Positions 1-10,310 are shown, counted from the stretch's first letter. The stretch: 33,568 nt of DNA from Alphaproteobacteria bacterium (GCA_028289725.1 JANQOH010000347.1:1-33568), one strand, 5' to 3'. Numbers and translations: made by a program. The notes: generated from the sequence alone by a model not told the origin.

Positions 1-2
1 TC

Positions 3-1055
3 CGCGTTGCGATCGAGGAATTGTTTGGCGATGCCCGCACGGGCGACGCACGCCCAATTGACCTTCGCGAGGCATTGACCCTGGCGACTGAAAAAGTGCT
101 CGAGAGTGATGATCCGACCGCGGTGCTCGGTTCGAGCATGATTTTGCTGGTGACCGGCGCATCGCTCGCCAGCGATGTTGCGCAGCTGGAGGTGATGGCG
201 CACCGAATCGCGGTCGGCGGCGTTCCCATGAGCGTTGTGTCGGTGGGCCGCGGCGAAACGCTTGAACACATCGATCGCCTGGTCGCCGCCGGACAGGGCA
301 ACCGTCGTATTCTCGACACGGCGCGGGCGGCTGAAGCCGTGATTGACCGTGAACTCTATGCCGCCAGCCGCGCCGTGGCGCGCGCCTTGCGGTTGCGCAT
401 CCGGTTGGCGCCGGACATTCAACTAATTGATGTGCTGGGATCGGCACGCTTGGCAGAGCCCGATGCCCAACGTGTGCGTGAAGCCGAGCAATCGATCGAT
501 CAGCGCTTGGCGCGCAACTTGGGCATCGCAGCAGACCGCGGCGAGGACGAAGACGGCATTCAGATCGTCATCCCGAACTTCTATGCGGGCGATAGCCATG
601 TCGTTTTGCTGGATGTGATCGCGCCAGGCCCTGGTCCGATCGCGGACATACGCGTGCGCTACAAAGACGTCGTCCATTCGCGCAATGCCGTTGCCGAGGC
701 GAGCTTGTCCATTGGCGACGAGCGGCGCACGGCCGGACCGCTTGAGCGCAACGTGTTGGAAAACCTGGTTGCGTGGGAACTTTCACGACAATTGCGCGAC
801 GCCGGGCGCACTTTGGCGGCCGGCGACGTTGTCGGAGCACGCGGATTAATCGCCGCGTTGCGGTCGGACATTAGCGACCTAAGAAATCGCATCGCCGGAT
901 GGTCGAACGAAGCGGGTCTGAGCCGCGACCAAGCGGTCCTGGACGAATACGCCATCGCATTGAACGCGCAAACGCTCTCGGATCCCGCCCAACGCCGCAA
1001 CTTGGCCGACTCTTTGAACTACGCTGCGTTCCGCAAAACACAGCCCAAATTTTAA
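3..1055 (+). CDS. VWA-domain-like protein, C-terminal part (5' truncated by window edge)
   Basis: Frame is open from base 3 to the TAA at 1053-1055. The segment AQLEVMAHRIAVGGVPMSVVSVGRGETLEHIDRLVAAGQGNRRIL resembles the C-terminal half of a von Willebrand A fold. No start is visible. Confidence 0.55.
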   Translation, partial: RVAIEELFGDARTGDARPIDLREALTLATEKVLESDDPTAVLGSSMILLVTGASLASDVAQLEVMAHRIAVGGVPMSVVSVGRGETLEHIDRLVAAGQGNRRILDTARAAEAVIDRELYAASRAVARALRLRIRLAPDIQLIDVLGSARLAEPDAQRVREAEQSIDQRLARNLGIAADRGEDEDGIQIVIPNFYAGDSHVVLLDVIAPGPGPIADIRVRYKDVVHSRNAVAEASLSIGDERRTAGPLERNVLENLVAWELSRQLRDAGRTLAAGDVVGARGLIAALRSDISDLRNRIAGWSNEAGLSRDQAVLDEYAIALNAQTLSDPAQRRNLADSLNYAAFRKTQPKF

Positions 1056-1094
1056 TTGGATCGCGGCACGCCGCCGCGGACGGAGATTTGTACC

Positions 1095-4000
1095 ATGCGA
1101 TTCCTTGCCATTCTTTTCGCCTTTACGTGCGCGCTTTCGTTTATCGCTGAAGCACGCGATATCGCCCCGGTTGAGGGCGGTGAGGTTACGGTGCCGCTTG
1201 CGCAATATACCGCGCTCTTGCAACAACTCGCTTTGGAACCGCGACCGGCTCCGACATCACATGCTGTCGGGCAATCGGACATAGTCGTCAGCGTGAGTGA
1301 TCAGGACGGCCGTTTCGCGGCGACCGTCAACGCAACGCTTTCGATCGAAGTATTCGAAGATGAATGGACGCTCGTCCCGATCTTGCCGCCGGGCACGGCG
1401 CTGCGCCAGGCGACGGTGGATGGGTCGCCCGTGCAATTGGTTGAAGGCCCCGACGGCCTTGGATGGAGTACCAACCAAGCCGGCACCTACGGCATGACAT
1501 TGACCTATGGCGTGAATGCTGAGCGCTACGAAAACGGCTTCGTGCTCCCGCTCGCTGTTCCGCGCGCCGCCGCGACGCAGCTAAACCTTAGCTTGCCGGC
1601 ACCCGACTTGGACGCGACCGTGGTTCCCGCGGCCGATGTCCACACGAGCCAGGGCAGTGAAGCGACCCAAGTGACCGCCTCGATCCCGGCTACCTCGCTC
1701 GTCCTCGTGTCCTGGCAGTCGGCACACATCCGGCCCTATGCCGTTAGCCGAGCGCAGTACACCGGACAGTTGCGCAACGAAACACTGGAGTGGAAAGGCG
1801 TTTTCCAAGTCCAGCTGTTCGAGAGCGGTCGGATCACACTGCCGATCTTGCCCAGCAATGTGACGCTCAACAACCTGACCATCAACGGCGCGCCCGCGAC
1901 CGTCCTTGTTCAAGACGGTCACTTCGCAACTTTGGTCCAAGGCCGCGGACTGCACAGCATCGAAGCCGCGTTTCAGGTGCCGGTGGTGACCGACAATGGT
2001 CCGCCGCAGGCGCAATTTCACATCCCGCGCATTCCAGTCTCTCGCTTCGACCTCGTGTTGCCGGGCCAAAAAGACGTGAAAGTGACCCCCGGCGTCGATG
2101 TCGTCACGACGGAACAAGCGGACGGAACCAAAGCGACCGCGTTCATCCCGATGACCAATCTGGTCACGTTTAGCTGGACGGAAGCCATTCCGACGGATCT
2201 GCGCGGTCAGGTCCGGGCGAACGCCGACCTTTACCACACCGTTCATGCCGAGGAAGGCGTGCTGCACGCGCACGCCGTGATTGCCTACGAGATCACGCAT
2301 GGTGAAGCGGAAAGTCTGATTTTGTCACTGCCGGAGGTCGCGCAAGTGAACCGAATCGTGGCGCCATCCGGCGGTGTGTCTGATTGGGCGGTGACGGGGA
2401 CCGACGAAACCGGCCGAAAATTAATCACCGTATTCCTGGAAAGGGCGATATCCGGTGGGTATCAGCTCGAGGTCTCCTACGAGCTCTTGTTGGGCGCCGG
2501 GCCGGAAGCCATGGCCGCGATTGATATTCCGCTACTGCATGCCGAGGAGGTACGGCGGCAGCGCGGCATGATTGCCTTGCTAACGGGCGACGAGTTGACT
2601 CTCACACCGGTCACGGAAGTGCTTTTGTCCGCGGTCGGTGAGAATCAGCTTCCGCCGGCGATCCGCAATCAAATCGACCTGCCCGTCAGCCACACCTACA
2701 AATATACCAGCGCATTGCCGACACTGGTGGTGGCGGCCGCGGCGCCCGAGCGCAAACAAGGCCGATTTGACGCGCAAGTCGATACCCTGATCTCGCTCGG
2801 CGACGTCACGATGAAAGGGGCCGCGACGGTCGGAATCGAGGTCAAATCCGGCTCGCTCCTGGATCTCGCCCTTCGTGCGCCCGGCAACGTCAATGTGCTG
2901 GACGTGACGAGCCCATCTTTGCGCGCATACGAGGTCCAGGAAATTGATGGCGCACAACTCATTCAATTGGCGTTTACGCGCCAAATGGAAGGTCAGTTCC
3001 GTGTTGAGATCGTCTATGAGCGGATCATGGCGAGCGGCGCGACCGGCTCAATCGTGCCAACAATTTCCGTGGCGGACGCCGAAGTCGAACACGGCCGCAT
3101 TGCGATCGAAGCGACGACGGCGGTGGAGGTGCGCGCCAGTACGGTCGAAGGGCTGTCGAATCTCGAAATCAATGAGCTGCCCCAGCAATTGGTGCTGAAG
3201 ACGACAAACCCAATTTTGCTCGCCTTTCGCTATGTGAGTGCCGAGGCGCCGGTGAAATTGGGCCTAACCATCACGCGCCACCAAGAGATCGAAGTTCAGG
3301 TCGCGGCGATCGAGCAGGCCGAATATCAAACTTTGATCACGCGGGACGGATTGTCGGTGACGACCGCACGGCTCACCGTTCGCAATAGCCGTCGCCAATT
3401 CTTGCGGCTCGATTTGCCGCCCGAGTCCGAAGTGTGGTCGGTGTTTGTCAATGGGCGCGCGGAAAAACCGGCTTATGCCGGCGAGGATCCGGCCGGCGGC
3501 GCATCGGCGGTGTTGATTCGAATGATCAATTCCGCCGACGGTTTCCCCGTCGATATCGTCTATGCCACGCCTGTCGAGGCCATGACGGAACTTGGAACGA
3601 TTTCCAGTCGTTTGCCGCGCCCGGATATGGTGGTCACGAACAGCCGGTGGGACGTCTTTCTGCCGAAGGGCCCGCGCTATCGGATGCCTGATACCACAAT
3701 GGACTTGGTGGTCCGAGGCGTACACGCGAATCCGCGCCGCATGCAGGCCGAAGCACTGGCGCGCGCCGGGGCAGACGCTCAAGCGCAATTGGGCCAACCG
3801 CTTCGCATTACCGTGCCTACGCAAGGCATCCGCTTCGGGTTCGAAAAACTCTACGCCAACGAGTCCCCCGACGAAGCCGAGTTCACGGTTCGCTACGCCT
3901 CGGCGGGGGCAAACAAGATTGGGTTGGGCGCAAGTCTCTTGGGCATGGCTCTTCTGTGGGTCGGCATCATCGCCTTGGCTGGTCGCTGGTTACCGCTGCC

Positions 4001-4184
4001 GCGATCCGGTGTCGTCGGCGCGCTCGGCGGCGGCGTGACGCTCCTGATTGCGACCATTGGCTACCTCGGCACAAGTCCGGTGCCCGCATCGATCCTTGCC
4101 GTACTAACGGCTGTCGGGTTCGGCGGCTGGGCGTTGTTTTCCAGATTCCGCGCTTGGCGCCTTGGCCGCACCGTGGCGAATTGA
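1095..4184 (+). CDS. Large exported protein with tandem beta-sandwich-like repeats and C-terminal transmembrane helices; function unknown
   Basis: Long ORF. ATG at 1095 gives a clean signal peptide (MRFLAILFAFTCALSFIAEA); the listed TTG start at 1056 is less likely. Internal repeat near 1365-1725 and 1834-2187. Two hydrophobic segments near the C-terminus. Confidence 0.8.
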   Translation: MRFLAILFAFTCALSFIAEARDIAPVEGGEVTVPLAQYTALLQQLALEPRPAPTSHAVGQSDIVVSVSDQDGRFAATVNATLSIEVFEDEWTLVPILPPGTALRQATVDGSPVQLVEGPDGLGWSTNQAGTYGMTLTYGVNAERYENGFVLPLAVPRAAATQLNLSLPAPDLDATVVPAADVHTSQGSEATQVTASIPATSLVLVSWQSAHIRPYAVSRAQYTGQLRNETLEWKGVFQVQLFESGRITLPILPSNVTLNNLTINGAPATVLVQDGHFATLVQGRGLHSIEAAFQVPVVTDNGPPQAQFHIPRIPVSRFDLVLPGQKDVKVTPGVDVVTTEQADGTKATAFIPMTNLVTFSWTEAIPTDLRGQVRANADLYHTVHAEEGVLHAHAVIAYEITHGEAESLILSLPEVAQVNRIVAPSGGVSDWAVTGTDETGRKLITVFLERAISGGYQLEVSYELLLGAGPEAMAAIDIPLLHAEEVRRQRGMIALLTGDELTLTPVTEVLLSAVGENQLPPAIRNQIDLPVSHTYKYTSALPTLVVAAAAPERKQGRFDAQVDTLISLGDVTMKGAATVGIEVKSGSLLDLALRAPGNVNVLDVTSPSLRAYEVQEIDGAQLIQLAFTRQMEGQFRVEIVYERIMASGATGSIVPTISVADAEVEHGRIAIEATTAVEVRASTVEGLSNLEINELPQQLVLKTTNPILLAFRYVSAEAPVKLGLTITRHQEIEVQVAAIEQAEYQTLITRDGLSVTTARLTVRNSRRQFLRLDLPPESEVWSVFVNGRAEKPAYAGEDPAGGASAVLIRMINSADGFPVDIVYATPVEAMTELGTISSRLPRPDMVVTNSRWDVFLPKGPRYRMPDTTMDLVVRGVHANPRRMQAEALARAGADAQAQLGQPLRITVPTQGIRFGFEKLYANESPDEAEFTVRYASAGANKIGLGASLLGMALLWVGIIALAGRWLPLPRSGVVGALGGGVTLLIATIGYLGTSPVPASILAVLTAVGFGGWALFSRFRAWRLGRTVAN

Positions 4185-4361
4185 TCCTGCGTCTCCGGGC
4201 CGCCGAAACTTAATGAGGTGAAATTGCTGAAAAATGGGAACTTATTTCGATACCGAATGTTTTTGTGACAAGGCGGGGAATGCCCTTCGTCGCCAAAAGG
4301 TCCGGCAGCCCTCCGCATTATCGATTGGGCGATAGGACCGCAAAGATCTTTAGCGCTTGCA

Positions 4362-4404
4362 GCCGCGCTCTACTACCCGTCTCGGTAGGGCGCGGCTTTT
4401 TTTT
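4362..4404 (+). terminator. Rho-independent terminator
   Basis: GCCGCGCTCTAC / GTAGGGCGCGGC stem (12 bp, one G-T pair) with an 11-nt loop, followed by T8. Confidence 0.85.
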
Positions 4405-4469
4405 GTTAAATCGTCAGGCGCGCCGTTGGGCCGCACTTTTCGGCGCCCAGCCTATTGACGGAAAGTCCG

Positions 4470-4523
4470 GAACGGCCACGGTTTGGTCGGGAACTTCAAT
4501 AGCTCTATAAAACCGGGCCGTTC
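4470..4523. repeat. Intergenic inverted repeat
   Basis: GAACGGCC-A-CGGTTT ... AAACCG-GGCCGTTC: 14 paired bases with one bulged A and a ~25-nt loop. Confidence 0.7.
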
Positions 4524-4635
4524 TTGATTCCTTGCTGAATCTTCCGCACGCGGCTACCACCATAGTCATATCGCGCCGCAAGGTCGGCCAATCCCACCTC
4601 ATATTTCCGTATATTTTATCGAGTATCATCAAGAA

Positions 4636-5637
4636 ATGGATCCATTGACCCAAGGCGCGGTGGGCGCGGCGCTGCCGCAAGCGACGCGCAACCAGTTCCA
4701 TGTCGGTATCGCCGGCGCGCTTGGGTTTGTCGCGGGCATGGCGGCGGACGTGGACGTTTTCATCCGCTCCAAGTCCGACCCGCTTATGTTTCTCGAATAT
4801 CACCGCCAATTCACCCACTCGCTGATTTTTGTTCCAATTGGCGGCCTGCTCTGCGCGCTGGCTCTCCATTGGGTCATGGGTCAGCGGTGGAAATTGACGT
4901 TTGCGCAAAGCGTTCTGTTCTGCGCGCTGGGCTACGCAACGCACCCGCTGCTCGATACGGCAACGTCCTACGGCACCATGTTGTTTTGGCCGTTCAGTGA
5001 TGCGCGGTTTTCGTGGAGCATCATCTCAATTGTCGACCCGCTTTTTACCGTGCCCATACTCACTTTGGTCATCGTGGCCGGGCTCCGTCGAAAACCTGTC
5101 TTGGCGCGCATCGCTCTTGTATGGGCCGGAGTCTACTTGACCGTGGGCACGCTACAGCACAGGGCGGCCCACGAGATGGGTGAGGGGATCGCGGCCTCCC
5201 GCGGACATGCGCCGATCCGTCTTGAGGTCAAGCCAAGCTTCGGCAACATCTTGGTTTGGAAAACGATCTACGAAACCTCGGACCGGTTCTTCGTGGATGC
5301 CGTCCGCGTCGGCGTCGCGCCACGTGTCTTTCCCGGCGTTTCAGTTCCAACACTCGATCAGGTCCGGGACCTGCCGTGGCTCGACCCAAATTCGCAGCAG
5401 GCGCGCGACGTCGAGCGTTTCCGATGGTTTAGCGACGGCTTTGTGGCCAAGGATCCTGACCACCCTAACCGGGTCATCGATGTGAGATACTCAATGATCC
5501 CGAACATCGTGAGCGCACTTTGGTCGATCGAGCTCGATCCGGATGCGCTGCCTCAATCGCACGCGCGCTACCGAACCCACCGTGAACAGGCGCGTGAGAG
5601 TTTAGGCGCCCTTTGGCAAATGGTGTCTGGTGATTAG
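4636..5637 (+). CDS. Membrane-bound metal-dependent hydrolase, YdjM-like (DUF457-type)
   Basis: MDPLTQGAVGAALPQ...GMAADVDVFIRS...YHRQFTHSLIF: characteristic N-terminal D/H motifs and several TM helices. Confidence 0.8.
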   Translation: MDPLTQGAVGAALPQATRNQFHVGIAGALGFVAGMAADVDVFIRSKSDPLMFLEYHRQFTHSLIFVPIGGLLCALALHWVMGQRWKLTFAQSVLFCALGYATHPLLDTATSYGTMLFWPFSDARFSWSIISIVDPLFTVPILTLVIVAGLRRKPVLARIALVWAGVYLTVGTLQHRAAHEMGEGIAASRGHAPIRLEVKPSFGNILVWKTIYETSDRFFVDAVRVGVAPRVFPGVSVPTLDQVRDLPWLDPNSQQARDVERFRWFSDGFVAKDPDHPNRVIDVRYSMIPNIVSALWSIELDPDALPQSHARYRTHREQARESLGALWQMVSGD

Positions 5638-5810
5638 GTTTCTCATGGAAAAGTCGGACCACACGTTATCAATCCTGCAGCGCCACACAGACAAACAAAT
5701 GCGAACAATGCTTTCGCCATCGCGCCGCGATCACGGCTTGCGCGTCAGATGTAGCCGGGAGACCCGTCCACGCCTCAGGCGTCAGTCGTTAATGGCCTTA
5801 TGTTTCAGCA

Positions 5811-6539
5811 ATGAGTGAATTGATCGCGACGGACTATCCGAATGCGGCGCCGCTTTCCGACACAGGCTCGGAAATGGCGACAAGTTCCCTCAAGATCATC
5901 ATAGCGAGATCCGGCACATTCGGCGTTATGGGACGCAAGCGAACGGCATTTGTCGTCGGCCCTCGAACCTCGCCACTTCGGGTTACGTACGCGCCCGAGG
6001 TTGATTGCCGCGAGTGGTCTTTGCCGCCTTGGATGTCGTCCGCCCTTCTTGACGTTCCCGGCGGCGAGCTTTCGGGGCGGGTTTTCGATTTGGCCGACCT
6101 TCCACTATCACCTTTCGCCAAGTCGCTGATGGAGAATGACGCCGGTTCACTTCAGATTGCGCGAGCTGCTCTTGCCGACCAGAGCGCGACGCGACGACGC
6201 TCGGATTCGATGATTGCCAATGCCGTATGGGACCTATTGCAAGAAGATCCGCATCGTTCCATACGCGCTGTCGGGGAACGCCTCGGCGTCAGTACGCGGC
6301 GACTCCAGCAGGCGGCCGGACGGGAACTCGGACTATCTCCGAAAGAAATCGGACGTCTGGTTCGCCACGACCGCGCAGTCAAAATGGTTCTCGGACGGGA
6401 TTTATCTCTTGCTAAGATTGCGCATGACGCTGGGTATGCGGACCAGAGCCATATGACACGAGAATTCGTGGAGTTCGGCGCAATCACACCCGCCCGTCTT
6501 AGAAAAGCGTCACACCACGGTGCAAAAGCGGTCCCTTAG
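5811..6539 (+). CDS. AraC-family transcriptional regulator
   Basis: C-terminal double HTH: RAVGERLGVSTRRLQQAAGRELGLSPKEIGRLVRHDRAVKMVL...LAKIAHDAGYADQSHMTREFVEFGAITPARLR. Confidence 0.85.
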   Translation: MSELIATDYPNAAPLSDTGSEMATSSLKIIIARSGTFGVMGRKRTAFVVGPRTSPLRVTYAPEVDCREWSLPPWMSSALLDVPGGELSGRVFDLADLPLSPFAKSLMENDAGSLQIARAALADQSATRRRSDSMIANAVWDLLQEDPHRSIRAVGERLGVSTRRLQQAAGRELGLSPKEIGRLVRHDRAVKMVLGRDLSLAKIAHDAGYADQSHMTREFVEFGAITPARLRKASHHGAKAVP

Positions 6540-6619
6540 ATTCGGATTTATTCAATACAGCCATCCGCAATACGCCGATGCTCGTCGGGACCGTTTTCAC
6601 AGCCTGAAAGAAGACTTTC

Positions 6620-6943
6620 ATGAAAGCATCTTATCTTGAGATTGGCGCGCCCGATGGCGAACGTGCCCAATCCTTCTTCGGAGATCTGTTCGGCTGGACA
6701 TTCAACCCGATGGCGGAGGGCGGATGGTTCAACTCCGGAGAAATCATATCCGGTTTACATGGAAACGATGACCGTCCGGCGATAATCGTCTACTTCGAAG
6801 TACCGGACCTTGAGGCGGCCATAACGAAAGTGCGAGCCCTGGGCGGAACAGCCGACGACCCAACGCCGGAAGTGCCGGAGTTCGGACGTTTTTCGACGTG
6901 TGCCGACCCCCAAGGCATCCGGTTCGGTTTACGACAGCTTTAA
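6620..6943 (+). CDS. VOC (glyoxalase/bleomycin-resistance fold) family protein
   Basis: YLEIGAPDGERAQSFFGDLFGWTF...VYFEVPDLEAAITKVRALGGT...GRFSTCADPQGIRFGL. Confidence 0.85.
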   Translation: MKASYLEIGAPDGERAQSFFGDLFGWTFNPMAEGGWFNSGEIISGLHGNDDRPAIIVYFEVPDLEAAITKVRALGGTADDPTPEVPEFGRFSTCADPQGIRFGLRQL

Positions 6944-7048
6944 GGGGCCGACGCACGCCACTTTGCTTGACGGTGGCGTGGACTTTGTCCGACGAACGGA
7001 TCGGACGCAGGCCGACGCCCCGATTGCTAAATCCACTCGTCCATAGCG

Positions 7049-7528
7049 CTAGGCGCGCCAGACAAGTTCGATCTCACCCTCAAGCCGACGCCCGGTCGGC
7101 GTGAATCCGAGGTTCTTGTACAACGGCAACGCGTTGCCGGGCTCATCATCCCTGGTTGTCAACGACACGCCCTTTAGGCCGACAAGGCCCGCGTAACCAC
7201 GTGCGAATTGGATAGCCTGGGTTCCAAATCCAAGCCCGCGATGGTCTCGGTCGACCATGACACGCCAAACATACAAACAATCGATTTGAAAGGGTTCGCG
7301 ATCCTTATCACTCTCGAACAACCGAGGATCGATGAGTGTTAATAGACCGACAGCCTGCTCGCCTGCGAACAGCCCAAAGCTCAAGGACTCATCGACAAAC
7401 GCGGCCTGGGCGATCCATTCCGGAACCGGGGCAATCAACCGTCTTTCCTTGTCGTGGATTTTCAGCCCCTGCACGTCGTCGATGTTTGCGCGACAAAGCC
7501 GAAGGAAGGCCAGTGAACTCTCTTGCAT
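7049..7528 (-). CDS. GNAT family N-acetyltransferase
   Basis: LYVWRVMVDRDHRGLGFGTQAIQFARGYA...LYKNLGFTPTGRR motif A/B. Confidence 0.85.
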   Translation of the reverse strand: MQESSLAFLRLCRANIDDVQGLKIHDKERRLIAPVPEWIAQAAFVDESLSFGLFAGEQAVGLLTLIDPRLFESDKDREPFQIDCLYVWRVMVDRDHRGLGFGTQAIQFARGYAGLVGLKGVSLTTRDDEPGNALPLYKNLGFTPTGRRLEGEIELVWRA

Positions 7529-7951
7529 AGGCTGTCCCTATTTCTGCCCGCGCCGTGCCAAGTCTAGCGTGAGCGATAGTCCAAATTCGGTCCCTAAAGG
7601 GTCGGGGCGAAGACATGGCGTCACGTCGCGCAAGCGACGACGCATGTGGCGTTGATCCGAGGCGCGTGACCCAAGGCCGCCGCTGGGCCGGCCGGAGCCT
7701 ATCGCATCGATAATCCGCTCGACCCAACGGTCCGCCTTGTAATGGCACATCTCGATCCGGCTAATCAAAGCACGCGTTTGGCGGACGTTCTCAGTCAGGG
7801 GTGCGAGCGTCGCTTCGACGCGATCCAATTCCGCTGTCTCTCGATCGGTCGTACCGCAATTAACCCACCAAACCATCGGCGTCTCTCGCTGACCTCGGCT
7901 GACCAGCGTAGGCAAGGCCTCAGTTTCGATCAAACAACGAGAACGAGGCGA

Positions 7952-8485
7952 CTACCGGCAATTCGATGTCAAAGCTCGAGTTGCTATACGCCAAACTTCG
8001 CCCGAATACGCATTGGGCTTCGGGCACGAGCATGTTTCGTTTTCGCGACCAGCGGCAATACTATTAATTAGCCTTGAGTTTATCTCGTCAATTTGCGTGC
8101 GAATAACCGAAAGGCGCTCTGCCTGAGCTTCAATCGGCAACCTGCCGTTTTCCCAACCGGCGATGTAATCCCTCTGTATTAGTTTCGCCGCTTCAATCTG
8201 ATCAACAATAATGTTCTCTACATATTCCTTTGGTAAATTTTGCAACTGCACTGCGGTGGAAAATCGTTCAACAACTTTCTTTTCGCGATCACGATCCTCA
8301 ATAGGTAACCCCTGTTCGTACTTATACGCCGCAACATCCTTCATAACGGAAAGACGGTCTGCGATTACACGGCAGGTGCTGTCTGAATTTGAAATATTGC
8401 TGCGCTGAGTATATGGGCTGGAAGCGCACCCAGCCTGCCAAGCAAGAAGTATCGACAAGGCTGCATTGAGCATAGTTTTGTTCAC
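7952..8485 (-). CDS. Hypothetical lipoprotein
   Basis: GTG start gives VNKTMLNAALSILLAWQAGCASS, a signal peptide with a lipobox. No family recognised. Confidence 0.6.
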   Translation of the reverse strand: MNKTMLNAALSILLAWQAGCASSPYTQRSNISNSDSTCRVIADRLSVMKDVAAYKYEQGLPIEDRDREKKVVERFSTAVQLQNLPKEYVENIIVDQIEAAKLIQRDYIAGWENGRLPIEAQAERLSVIRTQIDEINSRLINSIAAGRENETCSCPKPNAYSGEVWRIATRALTSNCR

Positions 8486-8809
8486 GTGTCCCCCTAGACT
8501 TTCTTGGCGTGAGACTAAAGGCGCGGACCCCACCGTCGCGTCATAGCTCGGGGAGAGTAGGGTGGCGGGCCGTGCGATCCGAAAATGCGAACTATTCCTT
8601 CCCTATAGCACTACGATAACGCTAGCCTTGAATACGCGGTAGTTCCTGGTTTTGCGAAATGGCGCGCCATCAACAGGCAGTCGCGGCGCGCTGGCGGCAT
8701 TCGGCAAGATGCAACCTGTTCGACTCTCAACAATGAGAGCATTGCGCCGTACCATGAAGTTCATGGACCAGTTTGGGTCCGAAGAACGAGGAGCTGACGA
8801 GGAAAGACG

Positions 8810-9586
8810 GTGACGAAGACCCTGCAAAGCGAAGTGGCTTATGCGATGGAGGCGCCGGAGTGCCTGCTGCCGTATTTGCCATATCTGCTTCAGGACTTGC
8901 CCTCATTGAGCGGCGCAGAGGACGACGTTGTCGACGTGCTGAGCGAGGTCGGCTTCCCAAGTGGCGGCACTGTTTTGGATCTCGGATGCGGACGAGGCGA
9001 CATAGCAATCCGGGTGGCGCGGGCTTTCGGAGCCGAGGTCACAGGCGTAGACGGTTATCCACCGTTCATCGAGATCGCGCGGCAGTCGGCGAAGCAAGCG
9101 AGGCTGCAACAGCGCTGTAGATTTGTCGCAGGCGATCTGCGCAAGTCGCTGGCCAAACCCGCGCGCTTCGACGCCGTATTGATGATCGCGGTCGGACCGG
9201 TGCTGGGCGATTCTGCCAAGACTATAAGCATGCTGCGCACCGTCGTGCGCGATGGTGGCTGGATCATCATCGACGATGCATATCTGGATGACGGCGTGCC
9301 TTCATCGGCGGCCTACGAGGACTATGTCGAACGGGAAGCGATGGAGGCCGGGGTGACACAATTCGGCGACACAATCGTCGCGCGGCGGGTACGAAGCCCG
9401 GCCGGTAGGTCGTTCAATGCGCTTACGCTTGAGGCCATTCCCAAGCGCGCCAAGGCACTAGCAGAACGGCATCCGGAACTCTCGGATGCGATCAGCCATT
9501 ATGTCGCGAGACAGTTTGAGGAAGTTGCACTGATGGACGGCCCGATGGTCCCGACACTGTGGGCGATCCAGAAGACTTTCGCTTGA
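8810..9586 (+). CDS. Class I SAM-dependent methyltransferase
   Basis: VLDLGCGRGDIAIRVARAFGAEVTGVDGYPPFIEIAR motif I; GTG start. Confidence 0.85.
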   Translation: MTKTLQSEVAYAMEAPECLLPYLPYLLQDLPSLSGAEDDVVDVLSEVGFPSGGTVLDLGCGRGDIAIRVARAFGAEVTGVDGYPPFIEIARQSAKQARLQQRCRFVAGDLRKSLAKPARFDAVLMIAVGPVLGDSAKTISMLRTVVRDGGWIIIDDAYLDDGVPSSAAYEDYVEREAMEAGVTQFGDTIVARRVRSPAGRSFNALTLEAIPKRAKALAERHPELSDAISHYVARQFEEVALMDGPMVPTLWAIQKTFA

Positions 9587-9794
9587 GATTACGCGGCACA
9601 TCGCTTCAGACTCCCAAATGTGCCTTATGCCGAACGTGGCGGACGAGCGCGCTTCGGGAAGCGTGGTTCTTTCTTGATGACATCTCGGAAGGACAATTGA
9701 ATGCCATCAAACTGTGGCTTTGTCCGCAGACCGGCCATCAATCCGGCGTAGCGGAACGTCACACAAACGGCGGCGAATGGCCCGATGCGGAATG

Positions 9795-10217
9795 TCAGCT
9801 AAGATACCTCACAAACACGACTTCGGGATCGTCCGGGTCCAAATGATCGATGACGCCTGCTTTTTGGTAACCGCGCGTTTCCAACAGCGCCTGCATGGGG
9901 CGATTGGATTGATTCGTGGAAGTGAAGAGCTGACGGGTTGTGGCGCTGGTCTCCGCCGCCTGAAAGAGGGCGGTAGCTAGACCTCGACGCCGCGCGCTAC
10001 CTTTCACCACCACAAGCGAAACAAAGTCTCTGCCAAAGAAGTGACGGTGCGACAAGACTAAATAGCCTTCTGGGAGATTACCGCGCCCTGCTACCCAGCA
10101 GCCGTCCTGTGCAATCGCCTGCGAAACGAGCGCGCGCCTATCCGCATCAACGCCTGCAACGGGATCAATGCGGGCGATGTCTTCAAGATCACTTTCGGTC
10201 GATAGTCGTGCCCACAT
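9795..10217 (-). CDS. GNAT family N-acetyltransferase
   Basis: FVSLVVVKGSARRRGLATALFQAAE...MQALLETRGYQKAGVI. Confidence 0.8.
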   Translation of the reverse strand: MWARLSTESDLEDIARIDPVAGVDADRRALVSQAIAQDGCWVAGRGNLPEGYLVLSHRHFFGRDFVSLVVVKGSARRRGLATALFQAAETSATTRQLFTSTNQSNRPMQALLETRGYQKAGVIDHLDPDDPEVVFVRYLS

Positions 10218-10310
10218 ATTTGCAACATATGTACTATGCTCGAGTGATCGAAATCGGCGAGAATTTGTCGTTGCAGAAAGCTCCGAGAAGTAATGGCACG
10301 TTCTCGGGCA

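Noticed and set aside
1581-2300. Long minus-strand ORFs inside the exported-protein gene (also 3264-3824, 18120-18689, 27602-28063)
   Set aside because: Antisense shadow ORFs expected in GC-rich coding DNA. The sense frames have clear signals or domains and the antisense translations do not.
6955-6979. ACGCCAC...GTGGCGT hairpin after the VOC gene as a terminator
   Set aside because: Short stem and no U-tract, so too weak to call.
7538-7933. 131-aa minus-strand ORF upstream of the GNAT
   Set aside because: No domain or signal recognised and strong competition from other frames. Could be real but I cannot support it.
8810-9586. Methyltransferase as the missing APE head-group methyltransferase
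   Set aside because: It lies 4 kb outside the coupled operon, separated by a minus-strand GNAT, tRNA and lipoprotein. No sequence evidence links it to the polyene.
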